Source: Congregibacter variabilis (lineage in GTDB: Bacteria > Pseudomonadota > Gammaproteobacteria > Pseudomonadales > Halieaceae). From it: a DNA stretch of 64,000 bases. The notes below the pieces were generated by a model. It was not told the origin of the DNA and searched no databases. It worked only from the letters and a program-made list of their open reading frames with translations. The DNA lies in assembly GCF_045689235.1 (NCBI RefSeq), contig NZ_CP136864.1, positions 3,720,001-3,784,000 of the forward strand, read 5' to 3'. This document shows, in pieces, positions 7,232-15,794 of the stretch. Made by a program: the position numbers and the translations under genes. Positions within the stretch are counted from its first letter, which is position 1. Each line of letters opens with the position of its first letter.

Positions 7232-10200
7232 TTAGAGTGAAGTGTCTGCTTGAAACAGCAGCTTAACGCTTAGGATGTTGCCGGCATCGTAGTCTTCAGA
7301 GAGTTCGCCCCCGCCAGACTCCATAAGATGGAAGGTCAGTGGCAGAAGGTGCTCAAGTGCATTTGTATCATCACCTTTTAGGCCGCTGTCTTCGATACGC
7401 AGCTCGTAGCTGTACTCGTTGTTCTGTGTAAGTGTTGCCTTGGACATGCTTATGAAAACTAATGGATCCATGAGGTTTTCGAAGCGTCGGCCTGTAATCG
7501 CCAGTTCCAGTGCCTCTTGTATCACCAGGCCAATGTATACCGCGTGTTCCAGTGGAACTGGGCTTTTGCTTACGTCGTTGCTTATTATTGCGCGCGCCGC
7601 AACTTCGTTGCTCGCAGCAAGCCGGGCAGCAATCTCTTCGGTCACCGCATGAAGGTCTGTACGCTCTTGGCTTGTGGTTCGGTCGGTAAGTGTTTGGAGT
7701 GTATGTAGCGTTCGTAGCTTGCCCACAAGTGCCGAGATGGCATCGTGCGAGTCAGTGCCCGCAAGCTGAGCCATGAGTGCAGTCTCTACGACGTCCAGCA
7801 ATGATTTTGCTGAAGGGGCGCGTCGGAGCAATAGAGTCTCATTGGCTTCTCGTTGTGCCTGGTAGTCGTCTTCGAGTCTTGCGAATGCTGCGCTGCCTTC
7901 CTCTGCGAGCTTGAGCCTCTCTTCATGCGCGACATGCCGATCGTTTATCCGTTTCAAATACAAAAGGGCTCCGAGAGCTAAGGCAAAGTAAGCAAGAAGC
8001 GCCCACCATGATCGCCAAATCGGAGGCAGGACCTCAACAGGAAGGCTCACCTCGTTGTCACTCCAAACACCTGCAGAATCAGCACCTCTCGCTCTAAAGG
8101 TGTACTTGCCTGGGGGGAGGTTTTGATAGGTAGCGATGTTGGCGTTTCCGGAATCTCGCCAGTCGGTGTCGAAACCTTCGAGTTTGTGTTGATAGGTTGC
8201 CGTTTGAAACCAAAGCATCTGCCTTAAACCGAATTTAAATTCGATCTTAGTCGCTCGATCACTAACCTGTAGTAGCCATTTTTTGCCCGCAAAATTTTCC
8301 CTAATCTTAAGTTGGGTCTCGTTCAATCGAACACTAGTTAGGGCTACCGACCCAGATCGCGGTTGTGGGTATCCTCCGGGGGTATGTATCCTTAGCAGAC
8401 CCCCGGTGCCTCCAAAGTAAACGTTCCCCCGATAGTCGGTGTGAGATGCGCCGTAGTCAGCAGCTATTGCATCAACTCCATCGGTTCGCACTTGAATATT
8501 GAACTTCTCGTCATTATGCCGGAGCCAGAGCCCACTACTTGTCGCTATCCAGGGTCTGCCGAGAAAATCAACTTCAATGGCAAAAATAGTTTCTTTGACA
8601 GACCCTGACCAAACGGGTGAGACTTCTTTTAAGCTAACATCCTTTTCTCTATACAGCATGACCTCGCCGCCCGGTGTGGCGAGAAACACTGCGCCATCTA
8701 TGTCGGCCATTGCCCACGAGCGGTTTGCATACCTAGATACTTCAATGCCACCTGGTGCTTCTGAGGTAAGTTTCTTAATCGCGCTCAGCGGGGCGGTCCA
8801 CGCCCCCTCTAAGTCAAAAAACCAAGCTAATTCAACGTCTGTTTCCACAGCAAGGAGCTTGGAATTTTCACCGTCAAGCTCGAAGAGCAAGTTGACCGCC
8901 AAGCTGGTTTCCGAGTTTTTCACTATAAAAGCCTTGCCATTAAGCGCGGTGACTAAGACAGCTGATCCCAATGCGGATGCCTTGGATATGGATGTTATGG
9001 GTGACTTGCTGAGTTGAACCTCTGTGGCGTGATTGCATGAATCAAAAGCCCCTATGAACTCACAGCGCAACAGGCGCCCATCTCCAAAGCCTACCCATAA
9101 TTCGGAGGTAGTTATCTCTAGGGCTGAAACAGTTGCGTGCGTTCGACTCAAGTCGATAGCCGCAAATGAAATACCGTTATCGTGTTGGATTTCGCGATAC
9201 AACCCTTTCTTAGTGGCGACGAACGTCCCGGCACCGGCCGCACTTGCTATCGCTACGATCGTGGGCTTTCGCTCGAATGGAAGTCGATTGACTGAAATGA
9301 AAGGGGACTTTGTTGCATGCATAAGCCCAACAAAGCTACCAATAACAATATTGTCCTTAGTAGCTTCATCTACAGAAATGACTTCGTCACTTCTCATCAA
9401 AGAGTTTTGTGTGGATATCCTCTTAACCGACTGGTTGGCGGCTAAAAGTAAGCCTTTGTCGGTCGAGATTGCCAAGACATTGCTGTCATGCAAAAACCTT
9501 ACTGCATTGACTCTTGAGTCTGATAAGACATTTCGTAATGACTTGGGCGTCTCTTGGCGTGTGCATTGTTCGCCGTTAATCAGTAACCGGTGAAGTTCCC
9601 CAAAGTTGTCGCTAACATAAAAATGGCCATCCGGAGTCTGCGTTGAACTGTTCAGCTGCGCTAGTTTTAGATCACACTGAAGATTTTTCTGAGGTGCGAA
9701 TCGATCGACTTGCCAAGCAAGACGAACTACGTAGCCGTCAAACAACACATAGATTTCACCATCCCTGGAGGCAAGCAGACCACTTGCGACATTGTTGTTG
9801 GCACGCGTATCAATTATTACTTCACTGACGTTTGTTGTGCTCAGCGTCAATGAGAAGACTCGGTTATCGGCGAGAATCAGAGCAACGTTTCTCTCTGAGG
9901 AGACTGTGACTGCATCGATTCTGCCGGTTTTTGTTTCGGAATTGATGTCAAATATTGACTCGAATTGGTCTCGATCGGGGGATATTCTGTATACGCCGTC
10001 TCTGATCGTGAAGAGATAGACCGATCCGTCACTACCTCTTACGAAGTCGATAGCTCGTTTCAGCGGTAACTCATCGTTATGTATCCAGCGGATAGGTTTG
10101 CGTTCAGTTCGTATTCCATCAAATAGGAAGATGCCCTCAGTTGAAGCTATCCATAGTTCTCTGGGGGAGGTCTTTTTTATGAGGGTGATTGTATGATTCG

Positions 10201-10321
10201 ATAGGATTGACGTTGCGCTTTGAGACTCGACCCGCCATTCATTCCAAGTTTCCTCTCCAAAGCAAGCGTTACTGATACAACAGAAAGCAAAAGCAGCAAT
10301 TGAAAGGGCTTGAAAATTCAA
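7232..10321 (-). CDS. Membrane sensor with beta-propeller/Y_Y_Y and degenerate kinase domain
   Basis: A 1029-residue protein: a signal peptide (residues 1-22), a long periplasmic region of two-component-regulator-propeller type repeats, a Y_Y_Y domain near residues 690-765 (KLEGFDTDWRDSG, LPPGKYTFRARG), one membrane helix near 770-790 and a cytoplasmic tail. The tail resembles a HisKA_2/HATPase module but looks damaged. The N-box reads QEALELAITG rather than the usual E..NA.KH, the G box after IEDSGLKGDD is poor, and no clear phospho-accepting His block was found. It is therefore possibly a co-receptor or pseudokinase. The TTG start has a weak ribosome site and lies 15 bp after the hybrid kinase gene, so the two are co-transcribed. 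The ligand is unknown. Confidence 0.8.
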   Translation of the reverse strand: MNFQALSIAAFAFCCISNACFGEETWNEWRVESQSATSILSNHTITLIKKTSPRELWIASTEGIFLFDGIRTERKPIRWIHNDELPLKRAIDFVRGSDGSVYLFTIRDGVYRISPDRDQFESIFDINSETKTGRIDAVTVSSERNVALILADNRVFSLTLSTTNVSEVIIDTRANNNVASGLLASRDGEIYVLFDGYVVRLAWQVDRFAPQKNLQCDLKLAQLNSSTQTPDGHFYVSDNFGELHRLLINGEQCTRQETPKSLRNVLSDSRVNAVRFLHDSNVLAISTDKGLLLAANQSVKRISTQNSLMRSDEVISVDEATKDNIVIGSFVGLMHATKSPFISVNRLPFERKPTIVAIASAAGAGTFVATKKGLYREIQHDNGISFAAIDLSRTHATVSALEITTSELWVGFGDGRLLRCEFIGAFDSCNHATEVQLSKSPITSISKASALGSAVLVTALNGKAFIVKNSETSLAVNLLFELDGENSKLLAVETDVELAWFFDLEGAWTAPLSAIKKLTSEAPGGIEVSRYANRSWAMADIDGAVFLATPGGEVMLYREKDVSLKEVSPVWSGSVKETIFAIEVDFLGRPWIATSSGLWLRHNDEKFNIQVRTDGVDAIAADYGASHTDYRGNVYFGGTGGLLRIHTPGGYPQPRSGSVALTSVRLNETQLKIRENFAGKKWLLQVSDRATKIEFKFGLRQMLWFQTATYQHKLEGFDTDWRDSGNANIATYQNLPPGKYTFRARGADSAGVWSDNEVSLPVEVLPPIWRSWWALLAYFALALGALLYLKRINDRHVAHEERLKLAEEGSAAFARLEDDYQAQREANETLLLRRAPSAKSLLDVVETALMAQLAGTDSHDAISALVGKLRTLHTLQTLTDRTTSQERTDLHAVTEEIAARLAASNEVAARAIISNDVSKSPVPLEHAVYIGLVIQEALELAITGRRFENLMDPLVFISMSKATLTQNNEYSYELRIEDSGLKGDDTNALEHLLPLTFHLMESGGGELSEDYDAGNILSVKLLFQADTSL

Positions 10322-10336
10322 GAGAACCAGGGGTTT

Positions 10337-13300
10337 TTAGTACTCATTAGCTATCCTCCACACTTCACGTTCGAAAGTAACTAGTTCGTGGCGAGTCCAA
10401 TCGTGTAAATCGATATCCACGGAGTTTGTGGCTCGCTTTGCGTCTGCCTCAATACTTGCATACTTATCTCTTATTCTTTCCGCCCCCATGTTTGCACACA
10501 TGGATTTGATGGCATGGGCACACAAGCGCAGTGATTCTGTATCGTTACTTGAAACAGCGGTTTCCGTCTGTTTCAGCTTTTCTTCAAGTTGATCCGAAAA
10601 CCCCGTCATCAAACTCATTAAGAGAGACTTTTGTGGGTCATTTTGCAGAGCAAGAAGTCCGTTCAATACGTCAATGTTTACAATATCGTTGGTGTCTGTT
10701 TTCCCGTTCTCATGCTTGGTTTTTTGGGTGTCTTCTGCTGCTTGAGTCGCTGTGCTGAGTGCAGAGTCAGCGTTCCTTAGTTCTCTCGGTCGCCGCAGTT
10801 GTGGAGCAGCTTCATCGACCACGGCCACTATTTCCGAATAAGTGAACGGCTTGCCAACGAAGTAATCCATACCGACTGCCAAACACTTTTCTATCTCTTC
10901 TTTCGATGTGCCGGCGCTCAGCGCTATGATTGGGGTTGCGTCCAAGCCGTGCTCTTGTTCATGACGTCTAATAGCCGTCGTAGCTTCATAACCATCGACG
11001 TTAGGCATTTGGCAATCCATGAAAATCAGGTCATATCGTTGTTTCGTAAATGCTCTAATTGCCTCGCGGCCGTCATTTGCGAAATGAGTGTCGAGCCGGC
11101 CTTTTGACAACATCTCGCGAATGATTTGCTGGTTGACGGGTATGTCTTCAGCCACAAGCACTTTGCCAACTGCACTTTCATTAGGGGTTTGCGTGGTTTC
11201 GTCCGCTAGTGCTCCGTCATCGGTATGGTCGACAACGGATTGCACGTCTTCAAAACAGATAGGCAGATGCAATCCGTTTTTGAGTGAGCGTAATTGAGTG
11301 TCGACGCCGTAGTAAAGGATTTCGAACTCGCCGTCCTTGCGCGAAAGATCGTCCGCTGGTTGAGTCCATCCATAGGGCAATAAAATCGGAACGCCGGGCG
11401 GCGAGTTGGGCATTTTGTCGACGACTGTGACTCTACCGTAACGCTTAAAGTGGTTTGCTACCGACTTAGCCTCAAGACTACCATTGTCAATTACAATTAC
11501 CTCACGGTTCGCGAACTCAGTTATCTCTGGTCCGATAACTTTGGTCGGAATCTCAATTGTCACCGTTGTGCCCACGTGCGGCGCACTCTCTAAGACGACG
11601 TGGCCATTCATTAGCTCTATGAACTGCTTGGTAATCGATAAACCGAGTCCAGTCCCCCCGAAGCGTCGGGTCGTACTTGCGTCTGCTTGAGTAAATTGTT
11701 CAAAGACTCTGGATTGTGTTTCTTCATCCATTCCAATGCCGTCGTCCTTAACGCTTATTTTGAGTGTTACTTCATCTTTTTCGTTTGCGTCGATTACAGC
11801 ACTAACTTGAATTCTGCCTTCGGCGGTAAATTTGATGGCATTTCCAATCAAGTTGGTCAGGCACTGGCCTATCTTCTTTTCATCGCCATATATCTTGGAG
11901 CTGCAATTCGTCACTGGGTATGAAAGAAGCCCCAAGTTTTTCTTTTCAGCCGTTACGGACTGTAGTTGGCAAATCCCGTCCACTAGCAAGTTTATGTCGA
12001 AAGCGTGATTATCAATTTCTATCTTGGAGGCTTCAATCTTTGAAAAGTCCAAAATGTCGTTAATGATTGACAACAGGTTTTCGCCGCTTTGCTTGGCTGT
12101 TTCGGCGTACCGTCTCTGTGGTGGGCTGAGTGTTGTACCAAGCAAAAGATCGGTCATTCCAATTATGCCGTGCATTGGGGTTCGTATTTCGTGACTCATG
12201 GTCGCCAAAAACTGTGACTTCGCTTTGCTTGCTTCCTCAGCCGCGGCGGTTGCCACCTCTAGATCAGCAGTTCTTTCCTTCACTTTCTCTTCCAGCTCTT
12301 CGCGTGCTTTTAGTTCTAGCCTTTGTTTTTGAAGCTGGCGACGCCATAGCGAGACGACTAGCAGCAAAGTCATTATTCCGTAGCCGGTGTATGCGACACC
12401 ACTCAGCCACGGGGGTGGTAGTTTTCGTATTGTCAATGCGTCGCCGTTCCAATTCCACTCTCCTGAAGGACTTGAGGCTGCTGTTCTGAGGGTATAGGTG
12501 CCTGTCGGCAAAGTGGTGAAAGAAGCGCTATGTTTGTCTTTGCCAATTACCCAGTTTTGATTGAGTCCCTCGAGCATGTATGCGTAATTCACGTTGCCTG
12601 GGTCACTAAGCGAGTCGGCAAAAAAATCCACCTCTAGTAGTGTGTCAGTGTGATTGAGCGTGATTTCTGGTGCGATTGGGTTGGTGGTTTTGACTCTTTC
12701 GTTCATGACGCGAACTTCTGATATTGATACTTTTGGTCCGGTGCCTAAGCCTGGTAAGTCATCAGGCTGCACTATGCTGTAGCCCCTGTTGCCTCCAAAA
12801 ATTATTCGCCCATCGCTTGTTCTAAGAGAGCTCCCCACATTGAAGTCTCCATCTTGTAAACCATTCCGATCCCTGAAGTGTCTTACATAGCTGCCGTCTT
12901 TCGATAGTCGCGTGAGGCCGGCGTTATGGGCTAACCAAATGTAACCTTCTCTATCTTGCGAAATTCCGGCTATGGAGTCGGATGGTAAAGAAACGGTACT
13001 CGAGATGTGACTGAAAACCGCCACGCCTGCGTTTCTGTCCTCGCTTTGCCAAACGTTCACACCATTATTGGTCCCTATCCATAGGTCTCCATCTGCATCC
13101 TCAAAAAAGCTGAAAACCAAGTCACTTGAAAGAGAGTTGGTGTTTCCCCGTATGGCTCGAATGGGAAGGAACGCGCCAGTATCTGGTTCAAAAACGTTCA
13201 GCCCTGCTTCCGTGCCTACATAGACTTTTCCTTGTGAATCTTCAAACAAGCTAATTACCTTGTCGGTACTCAGGCTCGTAGGGTTGCTGTCATCGTGCAT

Positions 13301-14752
13301 GTATCGAGTGAACCCAGCCCCGGAATCGTTCATCACGTTTACTCCGCCTGGGTACGCGCTGACGATCAATTTGCCACCTGAGGTCCTTAAAATCGAACTG
13401 ACGCCCATCGCGCCAAGAGAGTTGGGGTCTCGGGAGTCATGAACAAAACGTTTGATTGAGCCGCTCTCATGTGGGATGAAGGCTAGCCCGCCGAGGCGTG
13501 TGCCAACCCATATTCCATCGTCTTCATTTAGAAGTGACATCACCATAGGGTCTGGCAAAGCAGGTAGAGTGAGGTCATTGATTAGCCGCAAGACACGGCC
13601 ATCTTTCGACATGAGATTTAAACCATCGGCAGTGCCCACCCAGATGTCGCCGTTATCATTCTCAGCAAATGCGTTTATTTCTTCGTTCGAAATATCAGAA
13701 TTTAGAGCACTCACAGTCTTGAAGAGATTGGGTGTTGCTGACACCGGACCAAACAGCGTTCCGATCCAAACTGTTCCATCTTTATCTCTTTCCAAGGCGG
13801 TAATGCTTGGTCTGCCCGCGATATCTGATACTGGGCTACCGATTTCGCTGATGGAGTCGGTGTTAGCGTCGTAACGGATCAACCCGGTTGCAGATGCTAT
13901 TAAGAAAACACCGGGAGAATCCTCAATGATGTCAGTGACTTTGGTATTGCTCACACTGCCTGCCAATATGCTCCCCACCGTCTGCAGTGTTGATGGGTCA
14001 ATAACTCTGATTCCGTGCTCAATCGACCAAACCCAGAGTAGCCCGGTGCTATCGATGAAGATCCCGGTAGGCTGAACGGTCGGTCCAGCATCTTCGAACA
14101 ACGTGAATTTTGAGATGCGTTGACGTACTTTTCCCGAAGCGCTTAAGTTGAGTAAACCAGCCTCCGATGTAATTGCCCAAACGCCGTCAGAATTTTCCGC
14201 AAAACCGTTGACTAACCCTATGTCTATTAGGGCTGCGCTACCATCAATTACGATGGATAAGTTACGGTTGTTATCGATAATACTTACGGCACCATCGTGC
14301 CCAACCCATACTCTATTTTGGGAATCTGTGAAAAGAGAGTAGACGCCGTCGGCAAAATTCTGGCTCTGCTCGGTTCGCTCTGTCCACTCCAGTCCATAAA
14401 ATCCATCAGATTCGCGATCATAGGCATTTACACCATTCAGGGTTCCAATCAGTAGGAGTCCATCTTGGGTTTCGATGATAGACGTCACCCAGTTGCTAGA
14501 AATACTGTTAGGCCGCGAGGCATCAGCTGAGTACTTTCGCAGACCAGTCCCAGTGTAGGCGTGCAGTCCTTCTTGCATGCCTATCCACAACTCTCCGGCG
14601 TTACTGATATAGAGGGATTGGACCGTCGTAGAGTCGAGCTGTTCAATAAATGGGGCAGCACGAAAGTCGTAGGATTTTATACGATCTATTTCTGCAGCAA
14701 GCGTGTAGTTAGTAAAAGCTGCGATAGCTAACGTTAGCCAGATTGGCCGCAT
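10337..14752 (-). CDS. Hybrid histidine kinase with periplasmic propeller sensor, REC and HPt
   Basis: A 1471-residue hybrid sensor. In order: signal peptide, about 670 residues of propeller repeats (many IWVGT/LWIGT motifs), a Y_Y_Y domain, a membrane helix near 785-803, a coiled coil, HisKA with phospho-His854 (MSHEIRTPMHG), HATPase with complete N, G1 and G2 boxes, a degenerate receiver-like segment, a receiver with Asp1246 (DLIFMDCQMP) and an HPt domain with His1413 (CAHAIKSMC). No DNA-binding or GGDEF output is attached, so phosphate must pass to a separate regulator. The REC-GGDEF-EAL protein at 17774 is a candidate. The start at 14752 gives a clean signal peptide and has AGGA nine bases upstream. 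A TTG at 14785 is less likely. Confidence 0.92.
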   Translation of the reverse strand: MRPIWLTLAIAAFTNYTLAAEIDRIKSYDFRAAPFIEQLDSTTVQSLYISNAGELWIGMQEGLHAYTGTGLRKYSADASRPNSISSNWVTSIIETQDGLLLIGTLNGVNAYDRESDGFYGLEWTERTEQSQNFADGVYSLFTDSQNRVWVGHDGAVSIIDNNRNLSIVIDGSAALIDIGLVNGFAENSDGVWAITSEAGLLNLSASGKVRQRISKFTLFEDAGPTVQPTGIFIDSTGLLWVWSIEHGIRVIDPSTLQTVGSILAGSVSNTKVTDIIEDSPGVFLIASATGLIRYDANTDSISEIGSPVSDIAGRPSITALERDKDGTVWIGTLFGPVSATPNLFKTVSALNSDISNEEINAFAENDNGDIWVGTADGLNLMSKDGRVLRLINDLTLPALPDPMVMSLLNEDDGIWVGTRLGGLAFIPHESGSIKRFVHDSRDPNSLGAMGVSSILRTSGGKLIVSAYPGGVNVMNDSGAGFTRYMHDDSNPTSLSTDKVISLFEDSQGKVYVGTEAGLNVFEPDTGAFLPIRAIRGNTNSLSSDLVFSFFEDADGDLWIGTNNGVNVWQSEDRNAGVAVFSHISSTVSLPSDSIAGISQDREGYIWLAHNAGLTRLSKDGSYVRHFRDRNGLQDGDFNVGSSLRTSDGRIIFGGNRGYSIVQPDDLPGLGTGPKVSISEVRVMNERVKTTNPIAPEITLNHTDTLLEVDFFADSLSDPGNVNYAYMLEGLNQNWVIGKDKHSASFTTLPTGTYTLRTAASSPSGEWNWNGDALTIRKLPPPWLSGVAYTGYGIMTLLLVVSLWRRQLQKQRLELKAREELEEKVKERTADLEVATAAAEEASKAKSQFLATMSHEIRTPMHGIIGMTDLLLGTTLSPPQRRYAETAKQSGENLLSIINDILDFSKIEASKIEIDNHAFDINLLVDGICQLQSVTAEKKNLGLLSYPVTNCSSKIYGDEKKIGQCLTNLIGNAIKFTAEGRIQVSAVIDANEKDEVTLKISVKDDGIGMDEETQSRVFEQFTQADASTTRRFGGTGLGLSITKQFIELMNGHVVLESAPHVGTTVTIEIPTKVIGPEITEFANREVIVIDNGSLEAKSVANHFKRYGRVTVVDKMPNSPPGVPILLPYGWTQPADDLSRKDGEFEILYYGVDTQLRSLKNGLHLPICFEDVQSVVDHTDDGALADETTQTPNESAVGKVLVAEDIPVNQQIIREMLSKGRLDTHFANDGREAIRAFTKQRYDLIFMDCQMPNVDGYEATTAIRRHEQEHGLDATPIIALSAGTSKEEIEKCLAVGMDYFVGKPFTYSEIVAVVDEAAPQLRRPRELRNADSALSTATQAAEDTQKTKHENGKTDTNDIVNIDVLNGLLALQNDPQKSLLMSLMTGFSDQLEEKLKQTETAVSSNDTESLRLCAHAIKSMCANMGAERIRDKYASIEADAKRATNSVDIDLHDWTRHELVTFEREVWRIANEY

Positions 14753-14762
14753 TTTTTGTGGT

Positions 14763-14808
14763 CCTAGCGTTTTGTTCGAGTCCAATTAAACAGCATTTAA
14801 GCGCTAGG
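14763..14808 (-). promoter_or_regulatory. Leader inverted repeat covering the kinase ribosome-binding site
   Basis: On the minus strand, CCTAGCG (14808-14802) is repeated as CGCTAGG (14769-14763) 32 bases later. The second arm includes most of the Shine-Dalgarno sequence (AGGA) of the hybrid kinase. Pairing of the two arms in the mRNA would hide the ribosome-binding site. The match is exact over 7 bp, but the loop is long and no covariation evidence is available. Confidence 0.35.
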
Positions 14809-14855
14809 TGGAATTCGGAAACTATTAGTTGGGCATTATTGCTCTTTGATCCAAT

Positions 14856-14890
14856 AAAAAGGGGCCGGAGCAAACTAATGCCCCGACCCC
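14856..14890 (-). terminator. Intrinsic terminator after the repeat-peptide gene
   Basis: On the minus strand an 11-bp stem (GGGGTCGGGGC pairing with GCTCCGGCCCC through two G-U pairs) closes an 8-base loop and is followed by TTTTT. It begins 36 bp after the stop of the repeat-peptide gene. It separates that transcript from the kinase genes, which must then have their own promoter between about 14753 and 14855. Confidence 0.85.
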
Positions 14891-14926
14891 CGGCAGGTTG
14901 GTTCTATGTAGTTGTGCTACGCGCTG

Positions 14927-15643
14927 CTAGCGGATGCCCCACTTGTAAGAGCTTTGATCGGCAGTGGCACGGATGCCCCACTTATAAGAACTTTGGTCGG
15001 CAGTGGCACGGATGCCCCACTTGTAAGAACTTTGATCGGCGGTCGCACGGATGCCCCACTTGTAAGAGCTTTGATCGGCAGTGTTACGGATGCCCCACTT
15101 GTAAGAGCTTTGATCGGCAGTGTTACGGATGCCCCACTTGTAAGAGCTTTGATCGGCAGTGTTACGGATGCCCCACTTGTAAGAGCTCTGATCGGCGGTG
15201 GCACGGATGCCCCACTTGTAAGAGCTCTGATCGGCGGTGGCACGGATGCCCCACTTGTAAGAGCTCTGATCGGCGGTGGCACGGATGCCCCACTTGTAAG
15301 AGCTTTGATCGGCAGTGTTACGGATGCCCCATTTGTAAGAGCTTTGCTCCGCTGAAGTCACAGTCTCATAGCGCTGAGGGCTACGATTGGCTTTCGAAGT
15401 CTCCCAGTCTGCTTGCTCTAGCCCTGCATTTGATTCGGTGGTCATCGAGGACGAGCCTTCTGACACCTTGGCTGCTGGGCTGCTCCAGCTGTAGCCTCGA
15501 CGTTCAACTTGGCCGTAGAGCATTTCTTTCGCAATGCTGCTTTTTACCGAAGTTGCTTGATCCGACGAGTGAGTCTGCATTGCGCCCATAGCTGTCGCAA
15601 TCGTTAAAATTGCTGTGATAGCCGAAAGTTTCTTGTTTTTCAT
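14927..15643 (-). CDS. Exported tandem-repeat protein / putative peptide precursor (11 x SSYKWGIR)
   Basis: A 238-residue protein that I do not recognise. The start at 15643 gives MKNKKLSAITAILTIATAMG, a clear signal peptide. The open frame 28 codons further up has no such N-terminus. Residues about 25-100 form a low-complexity leader rich in Ser, Glu and Lys, with one related block (RRGYSWSS). From residue 101 to the last residue the protein is eleven copies of a 13-residue unit, SSYKWGIR(N/A)TADQ, the final copy ending exactly at GIR. All base changes inside the eight-residue core are synonymous. Upstream lies an exported subtilase gene, and a strong terminator follows. It may be a precursor cut into short peptides, or a repetitive surface or fibre protein. 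Both are inference. Confidence 0.88.
   Translation of the reverse strand: MKNKKLSAITAILTIATAMGAMQTHSSDQATSVKSSIAKEMLYGQVERRGYSWSSPAAKVSEGSSSMTTESNAGLEQADWETSKANRSPQRYETVTSAEQSSYKWGIRNTADQSSYKWGIRATADQSSYKWGIRATADQSSYKWGIRATADQSSYKWGIRNTADQSSYKWGIRNTADQSSYKWGIRNTADQSSYKWGIRATADQSSYKWGIRATADQSSYKWGIRATADQSSYKWGIR
14930..15343 (-). repeat. 39-bp tandem coding repeat, 10.6 units
   Basis: Unit boundaries fall every 39 bp from 14930. Three consecutive units (4-6 counting from the low end) are identical to each other, and another three (7-9) are identical to each other, showing recent block duplication or gene conversion. Differences between the other units lie at third codon positions (AGC/AGT, TAC/TAT, AAG/AAA, GAT/GAC, CAA/CAG) or exchange one Ala for Asn. 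Because 39 is a multiple of three, open frames also appear on the other frames and strand. These are not genes. Confidence 0.97.
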
Positions 15644-15680
15644 AATGACCACGCCTGCCTTCGTAGTTAAAAATTTGTCT

Positions 15681-15696
15681 CCGGAATCAGTTCCGG
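15681..15696. promoter_or_regulatory. Inverted repeat upstream of the repeat-peptide gene
   Basis: CCGGAA-TCAG-TTCCGG is a perfect 6+6 inverted repeat with a 4-base centre, 38 bp upstream of the repeat-peptide start codon. It could be a regulator binding site or a hairpin in the mRNA leader. The 151-bp gap that holds it is large enough for a separate promoter. I could not place convincing -35/-10 boxes. Confidence 0.45.
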
Positions 15697-15794
15697 CTGG
15701 AGTCGGATTTAGTACCGACGTCCTCAATGCAGAAGATAGGCGTGTGTAGTCTGTAAGGGGAGGGTGAGGCTTACCCCGTTTGGGGCATGTAGGA

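Noticed and set aside
14930..15343. CRISPR array
   Set aside because: The repeats are directly adjacent with no unique spacers, and no cas genes are present.
14743..15591. Long plus-strand frames full of repeated Cys/Pro or Ala/Leu units opposite the repeat-peptide gene
   Set aside because: The 39-bp unit is a multiple of three, so several frames stay open. Only the minus-strand frame has a signal peptide and a terminator, and only there are the changes synonymous.
15774..15785. CCCC-GTTT-GGGG hairpin after the S8 protease gene as a terminator
   Set aside because: Only 4 bp of stem and no T-run, so the protease message may run on into the repeat-peptide gene.
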